Source of the DNA: Pseudaminobacter soli (ex Li et al. 2025)
GTDB lineage: Bacteria; Pseudomonadota; Alphaproteobacteria; Rhizobiales; Rhizobiaceae
Reading direction: 5' to 3'
Length of the DNA: 64,000 nucleotides
Assembly (NCBI RefSeq): GCF_003012705.1
Contig: NZ_PXYL01000001.1
Coordinates: 620,001-684,000, forward strand
A program made the position numbers and the translations under genes. The notes under the pieces were generated by a model. It worked only from the letters and a program-made list of their open reading frames with translations, was not told the DNA's origin and searched no databases. This document shows positions 19,403 through 26,914 of this stretch, piece after piece (position 1 is the first letter of the stretch; each line of letters starts with the position of its first letter).

Positions 19403-20647
19403 ATGATTGACCGCGACACAGGAATGGGCGCGATGTCTCTGTCCCGCCGTCGGTTTCTCGCCCAGGCGGGCTTTGCCGGCCTGAGCTTGTCGGCAACACA
19501 GGCATGGGCACAGGCAATCGTCAGGCTGCCTCTGGCGAGTGATCCCCGGGACCGGCCGATCACCAGTGAATTTCCTCAAAAGGGCGCGCTGATACTGCAA
19601 CGGACTCGCCCGCCGCTTCTGGAAACCCCGCTTGAAGTGTTCGACCAGGGCGTCTTCACGCCGAACGATCGGTTTTATGTGCGCTGGCACTGGGCGGACA
19701 TTCCGACTGAGATCGACGTAGGAACCTTCCGGCTGGCGGTCCGCGGGCACGTAAACAAGGTCCTGTCGCTTTCCCTGAACGAGATCATTCGGAACCTGCC
19801 GCAGGTCGAGCTGAATGCCGTCAACCAATGCTCCGGCAACTCCCGCGGGCTGTTTCAGCCTAGGGTCGCTGGCGCTCAGTGGGCCAACGGGGCGATGGGA
19901 AATGCCAAGTGGACCGGCGTGCGCCTCAAGGACGTACTGGATCTTGCCGGCGTCAAGGCGGGCGCCGTCCAGGTGCGTTTCAACGGGCTCGACGAGCCGG
20001 TCGTGCCCGAGGCGCCGGACTTCATGAAGTCGCTCGATATCGATCTCGCCCGCAACGGCGAGGTGATGATCGCCTACACGATGAATGGCGAGCAATTGCC
20101 ATTGCTGAATGGCTTTCCGCTGCGGCTCATCGTGCCGGGCTGGTATTCCACCTATTGGGTCAAGATGTTGAACGACATCGAGGTGCTCGACAAGCCTGAC
20201 GACAATTACTGGATGACAACCGCCTATACGATCCCGGACACGCCCTACGCCAATATCAAGCCCGGCCAGACCGGCGTGAAGATGGTTCCGATCAGCCGGA
20301 TGGTGCCGCGCTCTTTCATCACCAATATAGCGGACGGCGCCTCGTTCCCGGCGGGAGTGAAAACGCTGGCACGCGGCATTGCGATGGGCGGCGACACGGG
20401 TGTCGCCAAGGTCGATTTCTCCGCCGACGGCGGCAAGTCCTGGCAAGCGACCAGGCTCGGCACGGATTACGGGAAATACAGCTTCCGGCAGTGGGAAACC
20501 GATTTCACGCTCCCCGAGAGGGGCGCCCATTCGCTGATGGTTCGTTGTACGAACTCTGCAAACGTCGCGCAGCCGAGCGTCCCGAACTGGAACGGCTCGG
20601 GCTTCATGCGAAACGTCATTGAAACCACGCCTGTCACGGCAACCTAG
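19403..20647 (+). CDS. Tat-exported molybdopterin oxidoreductase, sulfite dehydrogenase (SorA/SoxC-like)
   Basis: 414 aa. A twin-arginine signal (SRRRFLAQAGF, residues 14-24) sends the folded enzyme to the periplasm. The Moco domain has the molybdenum-ligand Cys C143 in NQCSGNSRG; the C-terminal ~130 residues look like the Mo-co dimerisation (Ig-like) domain. SorA enzymes oxidise sulfite to sulfate and pass electrons to a c-type cytochrome; the next gene encodes one 9 nt downstream. SoxC (sulfane dehydrogenase) is an alternative, but no sox genes are present here. Upstream in-frame ATGs would add a non-Tat-like leader and lie before the promoter, so they are rejected. Confidence 0.86.
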   Translation: MIDRDTGMGAMSLSRRRFLAQAGFAGLSLSATQAWAQAIVRLPLASDPRDRPITSEFPQKGALILQRTRPPLLETPLEVFDQGVFTPNDRFYVRWHWADIPTEIDVGTFRLAVRGHVNKVLSLSLNEIIRNLPQVELNAVNQCSGNSRGLFQPRVAGAQWANGAMGNAKWTGVRLKDVLDLAGVKAGAVQVRFNGLDEPVVPEAPDFMKSLDIDLARNGEVMIAYTMNGEQLPLLNGFPLRLIVPGWYSTYWVKMLNDIEVLDKPDDNYWMTTAYTIPDTPYANIKPGQTGVKMVPISRMVPRSFITNIADGASFPAGVKTLARGIAMGGDTGVAKVDFSADGGKSWQATRLGTDYGKYSFRQWETDFTLPERGAHSLMVRCTNSANVAQPSVPNWNGSGFMRNVIETTPVTAT

Positions 20648-20656
20648 GAGTGGCGG

Positions 20657-20989
20657 ATGGGCAAACATGTTCTCATCATGGGGCTGCTGATGGGCGCGAT
20701 CCTGCTGCCCTCACAGACATGGCCCGAAGAGTTGCCCGCATTGAAGTCGGTTCACGTGGAATTGCCGTCGGGCGACAGCCAGTTTCCCGGCGGAGCCGGG
20801 GCAGACGCGATCAACAACAACTGTCTCGCCTGTCACTCCGCCGACATGGTGCTCAACCAGCCCGCGCTGCCGAGGGCGACCTGGGAGGCGGAGGTTCACA
20901 AGATGATCAACGCCTACAAGGCGCCCATCGACAACGCCGACATAGCGCCGATCGTCGACTATCTCGCACGGACAAAAGGCACGAACTGA
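20657..20989 (+). CDS. Monohaem periplasmic cytochrome c (SorB-like)
   Basis: 110 aa. A signal peptide covers about 1-22. A single haem site C56-L-A-C59-H60 follows, with Met candidates for the sixth ligand at M64 or in the HKMINAY helix. Length and position after a SorA-like gene fit the small cytochrome subunit of sulfite:cytochrome c oxidoreductase (SorB), which carries electrons to the respiratory chain. TAGGAGTGG gives the ribosome binding site, overlapping the sorA-like stop, so translation is probably coupled. Confidence 0.85.
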   Translation: MGKHVLIMGLLMGAILLPSQTWPEELPALKSVHVELPSGDSQFPGGAGADAINNNCLACHSADMVLNQPALPRATWEAEVHKMINAYKAPIDNADIAPIVDYLARTKGTN

Positions 20990-21039
20990 TGCGAGCACGG
21001 TGAATTTGATCGTGTCCACGGATCGTCCGGGAGGTTCCC

Positions 21040-21537
21040 ATGGTCAGGCAACCACTGTTTCTCGCCAGAGGCCGAACCTCAAGCCGCGAACGTCTTCTTC
21101 GCCGGGCGTTGATTACCCCCGCTCTTTTTGCCGCCGTTGGCGCAGTCGCCGCATGCTCCGAACAACCCCGATTGCTCACTGACTATATCGCCGCAATCTG
21201 CTCGTCTTCCTCGACTTCGCCATCGACTGAAGAGGATCCGTTTCTGCAACAAAACGCCGGTGCCATGAAGAAGATGATGACCGGCATGAGTGTCCAGCCG
21301 TCCGGCGATATCGATCGCGACTTCGTGGAGATGATGGTGCCTCATCATCAGGGCGCGATCGAGATGGCACAGGCCGAATTGCGCTACGGCCACAATGAGC
21401 GGCTCAAGCGTATGGCACAGGAGATCATCGTGACGCAGCAGCAAGAGATCGCTGCGATGCGGCTGGCGCTGGACGAACCGTTGCCCCCAGCCAAGGCATC
21501 GCCGGACGATCTTTCTGGCATCGAGCCAGCCAAGTAG
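21040..21537 (+). CDS. DUF305-family lipoprotein
   Basis: 165 aa. A basic N-terminus and a hydrophobic stretch end in AVAAC, a plausible lipobox with C39. The DUF305 domain (about 70-155) shows DFVEMMVPHHQGAIEMAQ with H102/H103 and many Met residues (MKKMMTGM), features linked to copper binding in some members. The family has a ferritin-like four-helix bundle; its biochemical role is mostly undefined. Shine-Dalgarno GGGAGG at 21029-21034. It is the third gene of the SorA-like operon, so it may bind metal or protect periplasmic enzymes (inference). Confidence 0.84.
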   Translation: MVRQPLFLARGRTSSRERLLRRALITPALFAAVGAVAACSEQPRLLTDYIAAICSSSSTSPSTEEDPFLQQNAGAMKKMMTGMSVQPSGDIDRDFVEMMVPHHQGAIEMAQAELRYGHNERLKRMAQEIIVTQQQEIAAMRLALDEPLPPAKASPDDLSGIEPAK

Positions 21538-21569
21538 GAGTAGCCCGTCACTGGACAAGGAGCTGAACC

Positions 21570-23036
21570 ATGAAGCGCTTTTCGATGACGGCTCTGGTGC
21601 TGACCTCAACAATGCTTTTGCCAGCGAGCTGGGCTATGGCCGGTCAGGCGCCGGGCGCGGCCGCGGACCCCGATATCCCGATCAGCCATCACGACCGCGT
21701 CTATGCCGCCGAGCAGTTCTCCAACACCGTTTCGGTGACGGATCCTGCCGACAACAAATTGCTTGGCGTCATCAGGCTGGGAGAGCCTGCGCCGACGAAT
21801 TTCAGCCCCTTGTACAAGGGGCAGCTCCTTGTGCATGGCATGGGTTTTTCGCCCGACCATCGCACCATAGCCGTCGTCGCGATCGGTTCGAACGCCGTTA
21901 CCTTCGTCGACACGGCGACGAACGCCGTCAAGCACGTCACCTATGTCGGCCGGGCGCCGCATGAGGCCTTTTTTACCCCCGACGGCAAAGAGGTCTGGGT
22001 CACCGTTCGCGGTGAGAACTATGTCAGTGTTTTGGACGGAACGACTTATGAGGAAAAGACGCGGATAGTCGTTCCCAACGGGCCGGGGATGACGATCTTC
22101 TCGCCTGATGGAAAATACGGCTACGTCTGCTCCTCGTTCAATCCGGAAACCGTGGCCATCACCGTTGCCGACCACAAGATCGTCGGACACATCAAGCAGG
22201 AAAGTCCGTTCTGTCCGAACATCGCGGCAACGCCTGATGGCAAGCAGGTCTGGTTCACGCTGAAGGATACGGGCAAGACGCAAGTCTTTGACGCGTCGCC
22301 CCCGTTCGCCTTGCTCAAGACCCTCGATACCGGCCCGATCTCCAATCATGTGAATTTCGCGCGCAATGAGCGTGGCCAATTCGCGTATGTCACGATAGGC
22401 GGGCTCAACGAGGTGGAGGTATTCCGCACCGATGATTTCAGCAAAGTCGCGACGATACCTGTCGGTAAGCTCCCGCACGGCATCTGGCCGTCCGGCGACG
22501 GAACGCGGGTCTATGTCGGTCTGGAGAACGAGGACAAGCTGGCGGCGATCGACACGGCCAGCAACACGGTGATCGCGAACGTTCCGATCGGTCAGGCAGC
22601 GCAGGCTGTCGTCTATGTTCCGAACGCTGTGCCGGAAGGTACGGGAACCGAAGGGTTGCAGCCGCTCGGAGTGGCCGGTCAGTCCGCCCAGTTCACCATG
22701 AGGCCTGCCGGCGATAAATCCGCGCCTGCCGATAAAGCCCCTACCAGCGTGACATTGTTCGATCAGGGTCTGGTCCAGGTACTGGAGGCTGCCGTTACCG
22801 GCCTCGAACCCAAGCATCCTTATGTTCTGGCGCTGGCGGAGCGCGCCGACGGCAAAGGCAAGCTCGAGCCGCTGAGCGGCTTCACGACCAATCCCGCCGG
22901 CTCGGCGATCGTGAATGCGATCGGCCCGATCCGTCAGTTGGTTCACGGCGAAGCAGAGGCGCCCCGCCGCTACCTGGTCATTGTATCCGGCTCGGCAACA
23001 GAGCTCGGCGAGCCCGTGCAAGTCCAAGTGGAGTGA
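21570..23036 (+). CDS. Periplasmic YVTN/YncE-type beta-propeller protein
   Basis: 488 aa. Signal peptide 1-24 (ends AMAGQA). About 45-360 holds repeated blades with SVTDPADNKLLGVI, FVDTATNAVKH, VSVLDGTTYEEK, FSPDGKYGYV and AIDTASNTVIANVPIG, the pattern of 40-residue YVTN repeats. A separate C-terminal ~110-residue domain (about 375-488) is Ala/Pro-rich then beta-like. No catalytic motif is visible; YVTN proteins often act as binding platforms. It follows DUF305 by 32 bp and its stop overlaps the ribosome binding site of the DUF302 gene. Confidence 0.82.
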   Translation: MKRFSMTALVLTSTMLLPASWAMAGQAPGAAADPDIPISHHDRVYAAEQFSNTVSVTDPADNKLLGVIRLGEPAPTNFSPLYKGQLLVHGMGFSPDHRTIAVVAIGSNAVTFVDTATNAVKHVTYVGRAPHEAFFTPDGKEVWVTVRGENYVSVLDGTTYEEKTRIVVPNGPGMTIFSPDGKYGYVCSSFNPETVAITVADHKIVGHIKQESPFCPNIAATPDGKQVWFTLKDTGKTQVFDASPPFALLKTLDTGPISNHVNFARNERGQFAYVTIGGLNEVEVFRTDDFSKVATIPVGKLPHGIWPSGDGTRVYVGLENEDKLAAIDTASNTVIANVPIGQAAQAVVYVPNAVPEGTGTEGLQPLGVAGQSAQFTMRPAGDKSAPADKAPTSVTLFDQGLVQVLEAAVTGLEPKHPYVLALAERADGKGKLEPLSGFTTNPAGSAIVNAIGPIRQLVHGEAEAPRRYLVIVSGSATELGEPVQVQVE

Positions 23037-23039
23037 ACA

Positions 23040-23540
23040 TTGTCCATTCGGTCATCGGACAGTCACGGCGTCTTTCTGAAGCTGGCCAGGGCGCTGATCC
23101 TTGTCGCCGTGACCTGGTTATTGGGAGCGCAGGCAATGGCAACGGACGGATTGATCACGGTACGCAGCGCCTTTGGCCCGAAAGAAACGATGAACCGGCT
23201 TGAGGCCGAGGTCAGGGCCAAGGGCCTGACGGTCTTTGCGCATATCGATCACGCGGCAGGCGCCGCCGAGGCAGGGCTCCAGTTGCGGCCGACCGATCTC
23301 ATCATCTTTGGAAATGCCAAGGGCGGCACGCCGCTCATGCAGTCGGTTCAAACAATCGGAATAGACCTGCCGCTGAAGGCGCTGGTCTGGCAGGACGCCT
23401 CCGGCAACACCTGGCTTTCCTACAACGATCTTGCATGGCTCGCCAAACGGCACGGGGTGGGTCAAGAGGTTCAGCCCACGATCGAAGCTTTGAGAACCGC
23501 ACTGAGTGCGTTGGCAAAAAAGGCGACTGCATTGCCGTAG
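23040..23540 (+). CDS. DUF302-family exported protein, TTG start
   Basis: 166 aa. The ~35-residue signal (LILVAVTWLLGAQAMA) is followed by a DUF302 domain (about 37-160) with GLITVRSAFGPKETMNRL, FAHIDHAAGA, LIIFGNAKGGTPLMQ and DLAWLAKRHG. No ATG fits: the start is TTG at 23040, with GGAG (23030-23033) six nt before it inside the end of the propeller gene. DUF302 proteins form small dimers of unknown function and recur near sulfur or redox genes. Last gene of the five-gene unit. Confidence 0.8.
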   Translation: MSIRSSDSHGVFLKLARALILVAVTWLLGAQAMATDGLITVRSAFGPKETMNRLEAEVRAKGLTVFAHIDHAAGAAEAGLQLRPTDLIIFGNAKGGTPLMQSVQTIGIDLPLKALVWQDASGNTWLSYNDLAWLAKRHGVGQEVQPTIEALRTALSALAKKATALP

Positions 23541-23714
23541 GAATTGCAGATCGAGGATCTCGGGCGCACTCATCAAGCGCGTGACTGGCACCGGCGGCAA
23601 CATTTGATGCCAGGCGCTGCTCAACACCAATGTGTGATACACCCATCTCATAGCATTGCCGAGGAACGACGCTACCTAAAAGTGGTCGATAATGCCACTG
23701 AAAGGCATGCTGAC

Positions 23715-24086
23715 ATGTCTACTATCAGGAAGACCAAAGACCTTGTGTCGATTGCCCTGCTGGCGTTGCTGGCGGTTGGCGGATCAACGGCTCTTGCCGC
23801 CGGACTCGGCTCAATGGGCGGCCATACGGTTCCTGGTGGCCCAACAGCTCCAAGCAGCCGCAGCCCCACGACCCCAGGTAGCCGCGTGGCTCCAAGAAGC
23901 CCCACGACTACGCAACCGCTGCCCGAATCCGGCATAATCCAACAGGACGAACAGACCATTCAGCAAGAGGAGCAGGGGAATCAGAATTACCAGCAGCAGC
24001 AACAGCAGTTTCGAAACCGGGATCGCCAGAATATTGAGCCCCAGGGGTCGGAGGATCCCAACGTAGAAACTCCGTTTGGGCACTGA
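23715..24086 (+). CDS. Small secreted Pro/Thr/Gln-rich protein, unknown function
   Basis: 123 aa. Signal peptide about 1-30 (ALLALLAVGGSTALAAG). The mature part has no globular look: a Ser/Pro/Thr-Arg segment with repeats such as SPTTPGSR and SPTTTQ, then a Gln/Glu-rich stretch with a run of six glutamines, and an acidic tail. Such composition suggests a disordered surface or periplasmic protein. The frame extends upstream to 23544, but the signal peptide fixes the start at 23715; GAAAGG lies about 9 nt before it. It lies 174 bp after the DUF302 gene and may be separate. Confidence 0.68.
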   Translation: MSTIRKTKDLVSIALLALLAVGGSTALAAGLGSMGGHTVPGGPTAPSSRSPTTPGSRVAPRSPTTTQPLPESGIIQQDEQTIQQEEQGNQNYQQQQQQFRNRDRQNIEPQGSEDPNVETPFGH

Positions 24087-24149
24087 CTTGCAGGCCCGTC
24101 AGCGGGCTGTCTCAGCTTCGTCGTCGGCGTCATGAGGTCATGGAACATG

Positions 24150-24184
24150 AAATCAAGCGGAAAATAACACTAAGTGCTTGATTT
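24150..24184 (-). terminator. Possible hairpin terminator after tRNA-Thr
   Basis: AAATCAAGC (24150-24158) pairs with GCTTGATTT (24176-24184) around a 17-nt loop, directly downstream of tRNA-Thr on the minus strand. The T-run is short, so this is only a candidate. Confidence 0.4.
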
Positions 24185-24187
24185 TGC

Positions 24188-24263
<76 letters not shown>

Positions 24264-24310
24264 ACGCGCACACCCGGTTAGCATATCTGGCGCGCCAGTA
24301 AAGACAAAAC

Positions 24311-24348
24311 AAAAGGCACCCCCGACAGAAATCGAGGGTGCCCTTTTT
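24311..24348 (-). terminator. Hairpin terminator behind the transporter remnant
   Basis: GGCACCC (24315-24321) pairs with GGGTGCC (24336-24342). On the minus strand it is followed by TTTTGTTTTG. It sits 31 bp after the stop of the remnant at 24379 and was probably that gene's terminator; a T-run on the plus side could make it bidirectional. Confidence 0.75.
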
Positions 24349-24378
24349 AGTGCAGGCCAGGTTTCGTGCAGGCTTGGC

Positions 24379-24516
24379 TCAGGCGTCGATGTCGACGTCC
24401 TTGGTTTCCTTGCCCAGCAAAAGCGCAATCAGCGTCAGGGTTGCCATGGCCGACAGATAGACGCCGACCCAGAACGGGCTGCCAGCGCCGGCGCTCCACA
24501 AGGCCACCGCGGAGCG
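24379..24516 (-). pseudogene. C-terminal remnant of an MFS (MHS-type) transporter
   Basis: 45 codons and a stop on the minus strand, with no start of their own. They encode a Trp/Gly loop (ALWSAGAGSPFWVG), a last membrane helix (VYLSAMATLTLIALLLG) and a soluble tail KETKDVDIDA, the kind of ending I associate with metabolite:H+ symporters of the major facilitator superfamily. The rest of the ~430-aa gene is missing: the frame is cut at 24517-24519 by the stop codon of the HTH gene, and the two are in the same frame. It reads as debris from a deletion or replacement. Family call is moderate because only the tail is left. Confidence 0.62.
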
Positions 24517-24816
24517 CTACTGCGCATTGTGGCCGGCCCGAAGTCCGCCGCCGCCCTTCTTTTCAGAACCGTGCCTGGCGGCCGGCTTGGGAGCTTTCAG
24601 CCTCACACCGATTCCGCCCCCGTCCTCGCAAATGAAGACGGCGCCGAGGTCTTCAAGCGCCTTCTGGATCGCGGCGATCGCCGCCGGGCCCGGAAGCTCC
24701 ATCTCGTGTTCGAATTGTTCGATGATCAGTTCATCCACCCGAGATCTGCTGGCGAGCTCGGCCCGCGAAATCTCGACAAGCGCACGGCCTGCATGGCATT
24801 GCGATCCAGTGATCAT
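24517..24816 (-). CDS. Small XRE-like helix-turn-helix protein
   Basis: 99 aa. The first ~75 residues (MITGSQCHAGRALVEISRAE, then LIIEQFEHEMELPGPAAIAAIQKALEDLGAVFI and EDGGGIGVRL) match the short rhizobial HTH proteins that open with an Ala-Gly-Arg-Ala helix. The C-terminal 25 residues are Lys/Gly-rich and unlike a fold. It may bind DNA; the target is unknown. Its stop abuts the transporter remnant, so the C-terminus may be affected by the same rearrangement. ATG 24816 is chosen over upstream in-frame codons because the family begins there. Confidence 0.7.
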   Translation of the reverse strand: MITGSQCHAGRALVEISRAELASRSRVDELIIEQFEHEMELPGPAAIAAIQKALEDLGAVFICEDGGGIGVRLKAPKPAARHGSEKKGGGGLRAGHNAQ

Positions 24817-24902
24817 GGCAGCCCTCCCGCGTGTGGGAGAGCATCGGCCAATGGCTGTGAAAGTCAATGCTTGCGTAGTCTAACTGCCTGTGGACGCTGG
24901 GG

Positions 24903-25475
24903 TCAGCGGCCGCATGTGCGCATCTGGTCGGCGTAGCGGATGGCCATGTTGGCGGCCCGGCGCGCGCCCTGCTGGGCCGTGGCGTTTCCTGTACCCCGCG
25001 AATAGCCGGAATGGCCGAGATAATAGGCGAGGTAGAGGTTGTAGGTATCGTTGAGCGCGATACCATTCACGCGATTGCTGGTCGCGTGATACCAGCCGAT
25101 GAAACGGATGGCGTCGGCAAAATTCGTTCTGCTGGCATACCAGTTGCCGGTCTCGGCCTGATAGCGCGACCAGGTGCCGTCGAGCGCCTGGGAATAGCCA
25201 TAGGCCGTGGACGGGCGGGTCCATGGAATGAAGCCAAGCAGTTTCGTGCGCGGCGGCCGCGCATAGGGGCTGAAGCCGGATTCGGTGTAGATGGTCGCCA
25301 TCAGGACCGGGGCGGGAACGCCGAATTCGCGTTCGGTTCTCTTGGCGGCGGTGTGCCAATTGTTGAACCAGCCATCACGCTGGTCGAACACCGCACAGAC
25401 GTTGCTGATCCGGGATGGAGCGGAAGCGCAACTCCCCAGCATCAGGAGCGCGACGAGATACAGGGCGCGCGTCAT
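24903..25475 (-). CDS. SLT-like lytic transglycosylase lipoprotein
   Basis: 190 aa. A lipoprotein signal with LMLGSC and lipidated C16 is followed by a goose-lysozyme-like domain: the probable catalytic E65 lies in ATIYTESGFSPYARPP, then AYGYSQALDGTW and NLYLAYYLGHSGYSRG. Such enzymes cut glycan strands with 1,6-anhydro-MurNAc formation for wall turnover or secretion-system insertion. The frame reaches 25520, but ATG 25475 with a GAGGTT ribosome site gives the correct signal. No secretion genes lie nearby. Confidence 0.85.
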   Translation of the reverse strand: MTRALYLVALLMLGSCASAPSRISNVCAVFDQRDGWFNNWHTAAKRTEREFGVPAPVLMATIYTESGFSPYARPPRTKLLGFIPWTRPSTAYGYSQALDGTWSRYQAETGNWYASRTNFADAIRFIGWYHATSNRVNGIALNDTYNLYLAYYLGHSGYSRGTGNATAQQGARRAANMAIRYADQMRTCGR

Positions 25476-25663
25476 GGAACCTCGCTTTCGCGAGTCTCCT
25501 AATCCCGAAAATTTAAGCAAAATTTAATGGGCTGGTTTGGGGGTATGTTTTGCGCCGCGGACAGGGTTTCGCCCTGTGGATAACGGAATCCATTTCGGTT
25601 CTTAAAAGCGTCTGCCGCGCCTCCCATATCAAAGCTGGACCATGGCTTTGCGGGAGGTGAAGG

Positions 25664-25837
25664 ATGATCCGGATTGTCTTTGTCGCCCTGATGGTGATGG
25701 TGGCGTGGTGTGCTCTGATCAAGCTTATCCGCGCGCTCAGGACCTCGAATGTCGATTGGACAAGTGTCACGGCGGCAATCGCCTTCGTTGCGCTTGCCTT
25801 CTGGCTGCGTCACGTCACCGGAATAGGTGGCTTCTAG
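25664..25837 (+). CDS. 57-aa two-helix membrane protein
   Basis: Short frame from ATG 25664 to TAG 25837 with a strong GGGAGGTGAAGG ribosome site at 25652-25663. It encodes MIRIVFVALMVMVAWCALIK, a basic turn, then a second hydrophobic stretch AAIAFVALAFWL ending in HVTGIGGF. Two membrane segments with positive residues between them are all that can be said; function unknown. It is bounded by minus-strand genes on both sides, so it is an independent transcript. Confidence 0.7.
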   Translation: MIRIVFVALMVMVAWCALIKLIRALRTSNVDWTSVTAAIAFVALAFWLRHVTGIGGF

Positions 25838-25865
25838 CGGCGGCGCTGCCGGCTCCGCCGGAACG

Positions 25866-26714
25866 TTAGCGTGAGCCGATAGCCTTTGCCTGTTCGGACG
25901 GTTCGACGCCGCCGATCATTCGTGTCACTTCCGCCGCGGCGTAGTGCACCAACGGGCCGATCTCGGCCAGCCGCTCCGGCGTGACCCGCACCGTCGGACC
26001 CGAAACCGAGACGCCGCCTACGGGCTCGCCGGCTTCATTGAAGATGGCAGCGGCCACGCAGCGCATGCCGGGATAGCGCTCCTCGTCATCCACCGACCAG
26101 CCGCGCGCCCGGATATCCGCCAGATCGCGGGCGAGGGCGCCTTCGTCGGCCAGCGTCTTCGGCGTGTGCCTTTCCAGCCCGGCCTTATGCACGATCGCCG
26201 TTACGCGCTCCGTCGGGAGATAAGCGAGGATCGCCTTGCCGATGCCAGAGGCGTGAAAGGACGTTCGCGTGCCCGGCCGGAAGAAAGCGCGGATTGCCTG
26301 ATGCGTTTCAACCTGGTTGACGAAGATCACACAATCTTCCTCGGCAACGCCGAGATTGGCGGTTTCGCCGGTCTTTTCCATCAGGTCCTGCATAACGGTC
26401 CGGGCACGGTCGACCAGCTTGCGCCGGCGCAGGAAGGCTGAGCCCATGCGGTAGGTTTCCACCCCGATCGACCATAGTTGCTCGATCTTGTCGAACTCGA
26501 CCATGCCGTGGCTTTCGAGCGTCGTCAGCATGCGGTAGGCGGTCGAGGCGGCAAGGCCGGAACTGGCCGCGATTTCGCTCAGCGACAAGCCGTTACCTTC
26601 TGCGACGATCGCCAGGATCCGCAGCGCCCGGTCGAGCGACTGCACCGAAGCATTGTCGGGTTGCGGATTGAACGAGCGCGGACGCCCGCGCTGCCGCTTT
26701 TCGGTCGCTTCCAT
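25866..26714 (-). CDS. IclR-family transcriptional regulator of the glyoxylate operon
   Basis: 282 aa. Winged HTH about 30-90 (ALRILAIVAEGNGLSLSEIA, SSGLAASTAYRMLTTLESHG) and an IclR effector domain about 105-270 (FHASGIGKAILAYLPTERV, GVSVSGPTVRVTPER). The N-terminal RQRGRPRSF is a basic arm. The frame is open to 26792; ATG 26714 has an AGAGG ribosome site. It is divergent from gcl-hyi-glxR, so it probably senses glyoxylate or a related 2-carbon acid and controls that operon, as AllR does in E. coli (inference). The 200-bp gap is A/T-rich with several TTCC/GGAA-like half-sites. Confidence 0.88.
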   Translation of the reverse strand: MEATEKRQRGRPRSFNPQPDNASVQSLDRALRILAIVAEGNGLSLSEIAASSGLAASTAYRMLTTLESHGMVEFDKIEQLWSIGVETYRMGSAFLRRRKLVDRARTVMQDLMEKTGETANLGVAEEDCVIFVNQVETHQAIRAFFRPGTRTSFHASGIGKAILAYLPTERVTAIVHKAGLERHTPKTLADEGALARDLADIRARGWSVDDEERYPGMRCVAAAIFNEAGEPVGGVSVSGPTVRVTPERLAEIGPLVHYAAAEVTRMIGGVEPSEQAKAIGSR

Positions 26715-26914
26715 GCTCTGCACCTCTTTCGTCACCTGCAAAAAATATTTCCACAATTTGAAATAATGCGGAAGTGAAAAACGAAAAGCCATTTTGGATC
26801 AATGGCTAGTGATTTTCAGTCGGAAATGAAAAACTATTTTGGAAAAATTGAAAATCGCAAAGCCCTCTGCCACGCTTCCTGCATCGAAACATGGTGCTGG
26901 AGCGGAGGTGTCAC
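26715..26914. promoter_or_regulatory. Divergent control region between the IclR regulator and gcl
   Basis: The A/T-rich stretch at about 26735-26865 contrasts with the flanking GC-rich genes. It has repeated elements such as GAAATAATGCGGAA, GGAAATGAAAA and TTTTGGAAAAATT that could be IclR half-sites. No single palindrome is convincing, so exact operators are not assigned. Confidence 0.45.

Noticed and set aside
23661-23690. GGAAC before the Gln-rich secreted gene as an EcfG promoter
   Set aside because: At the 16-17-nt distance the -10 reads GTCG rather than CGTT, so the match fails.
26735-26870. A single clear IclR palindrome upstream of gcl
   Set aside because: Only imperfect TTCC/GGAA half-sites are visible; assigning an exact operator would be guessing.
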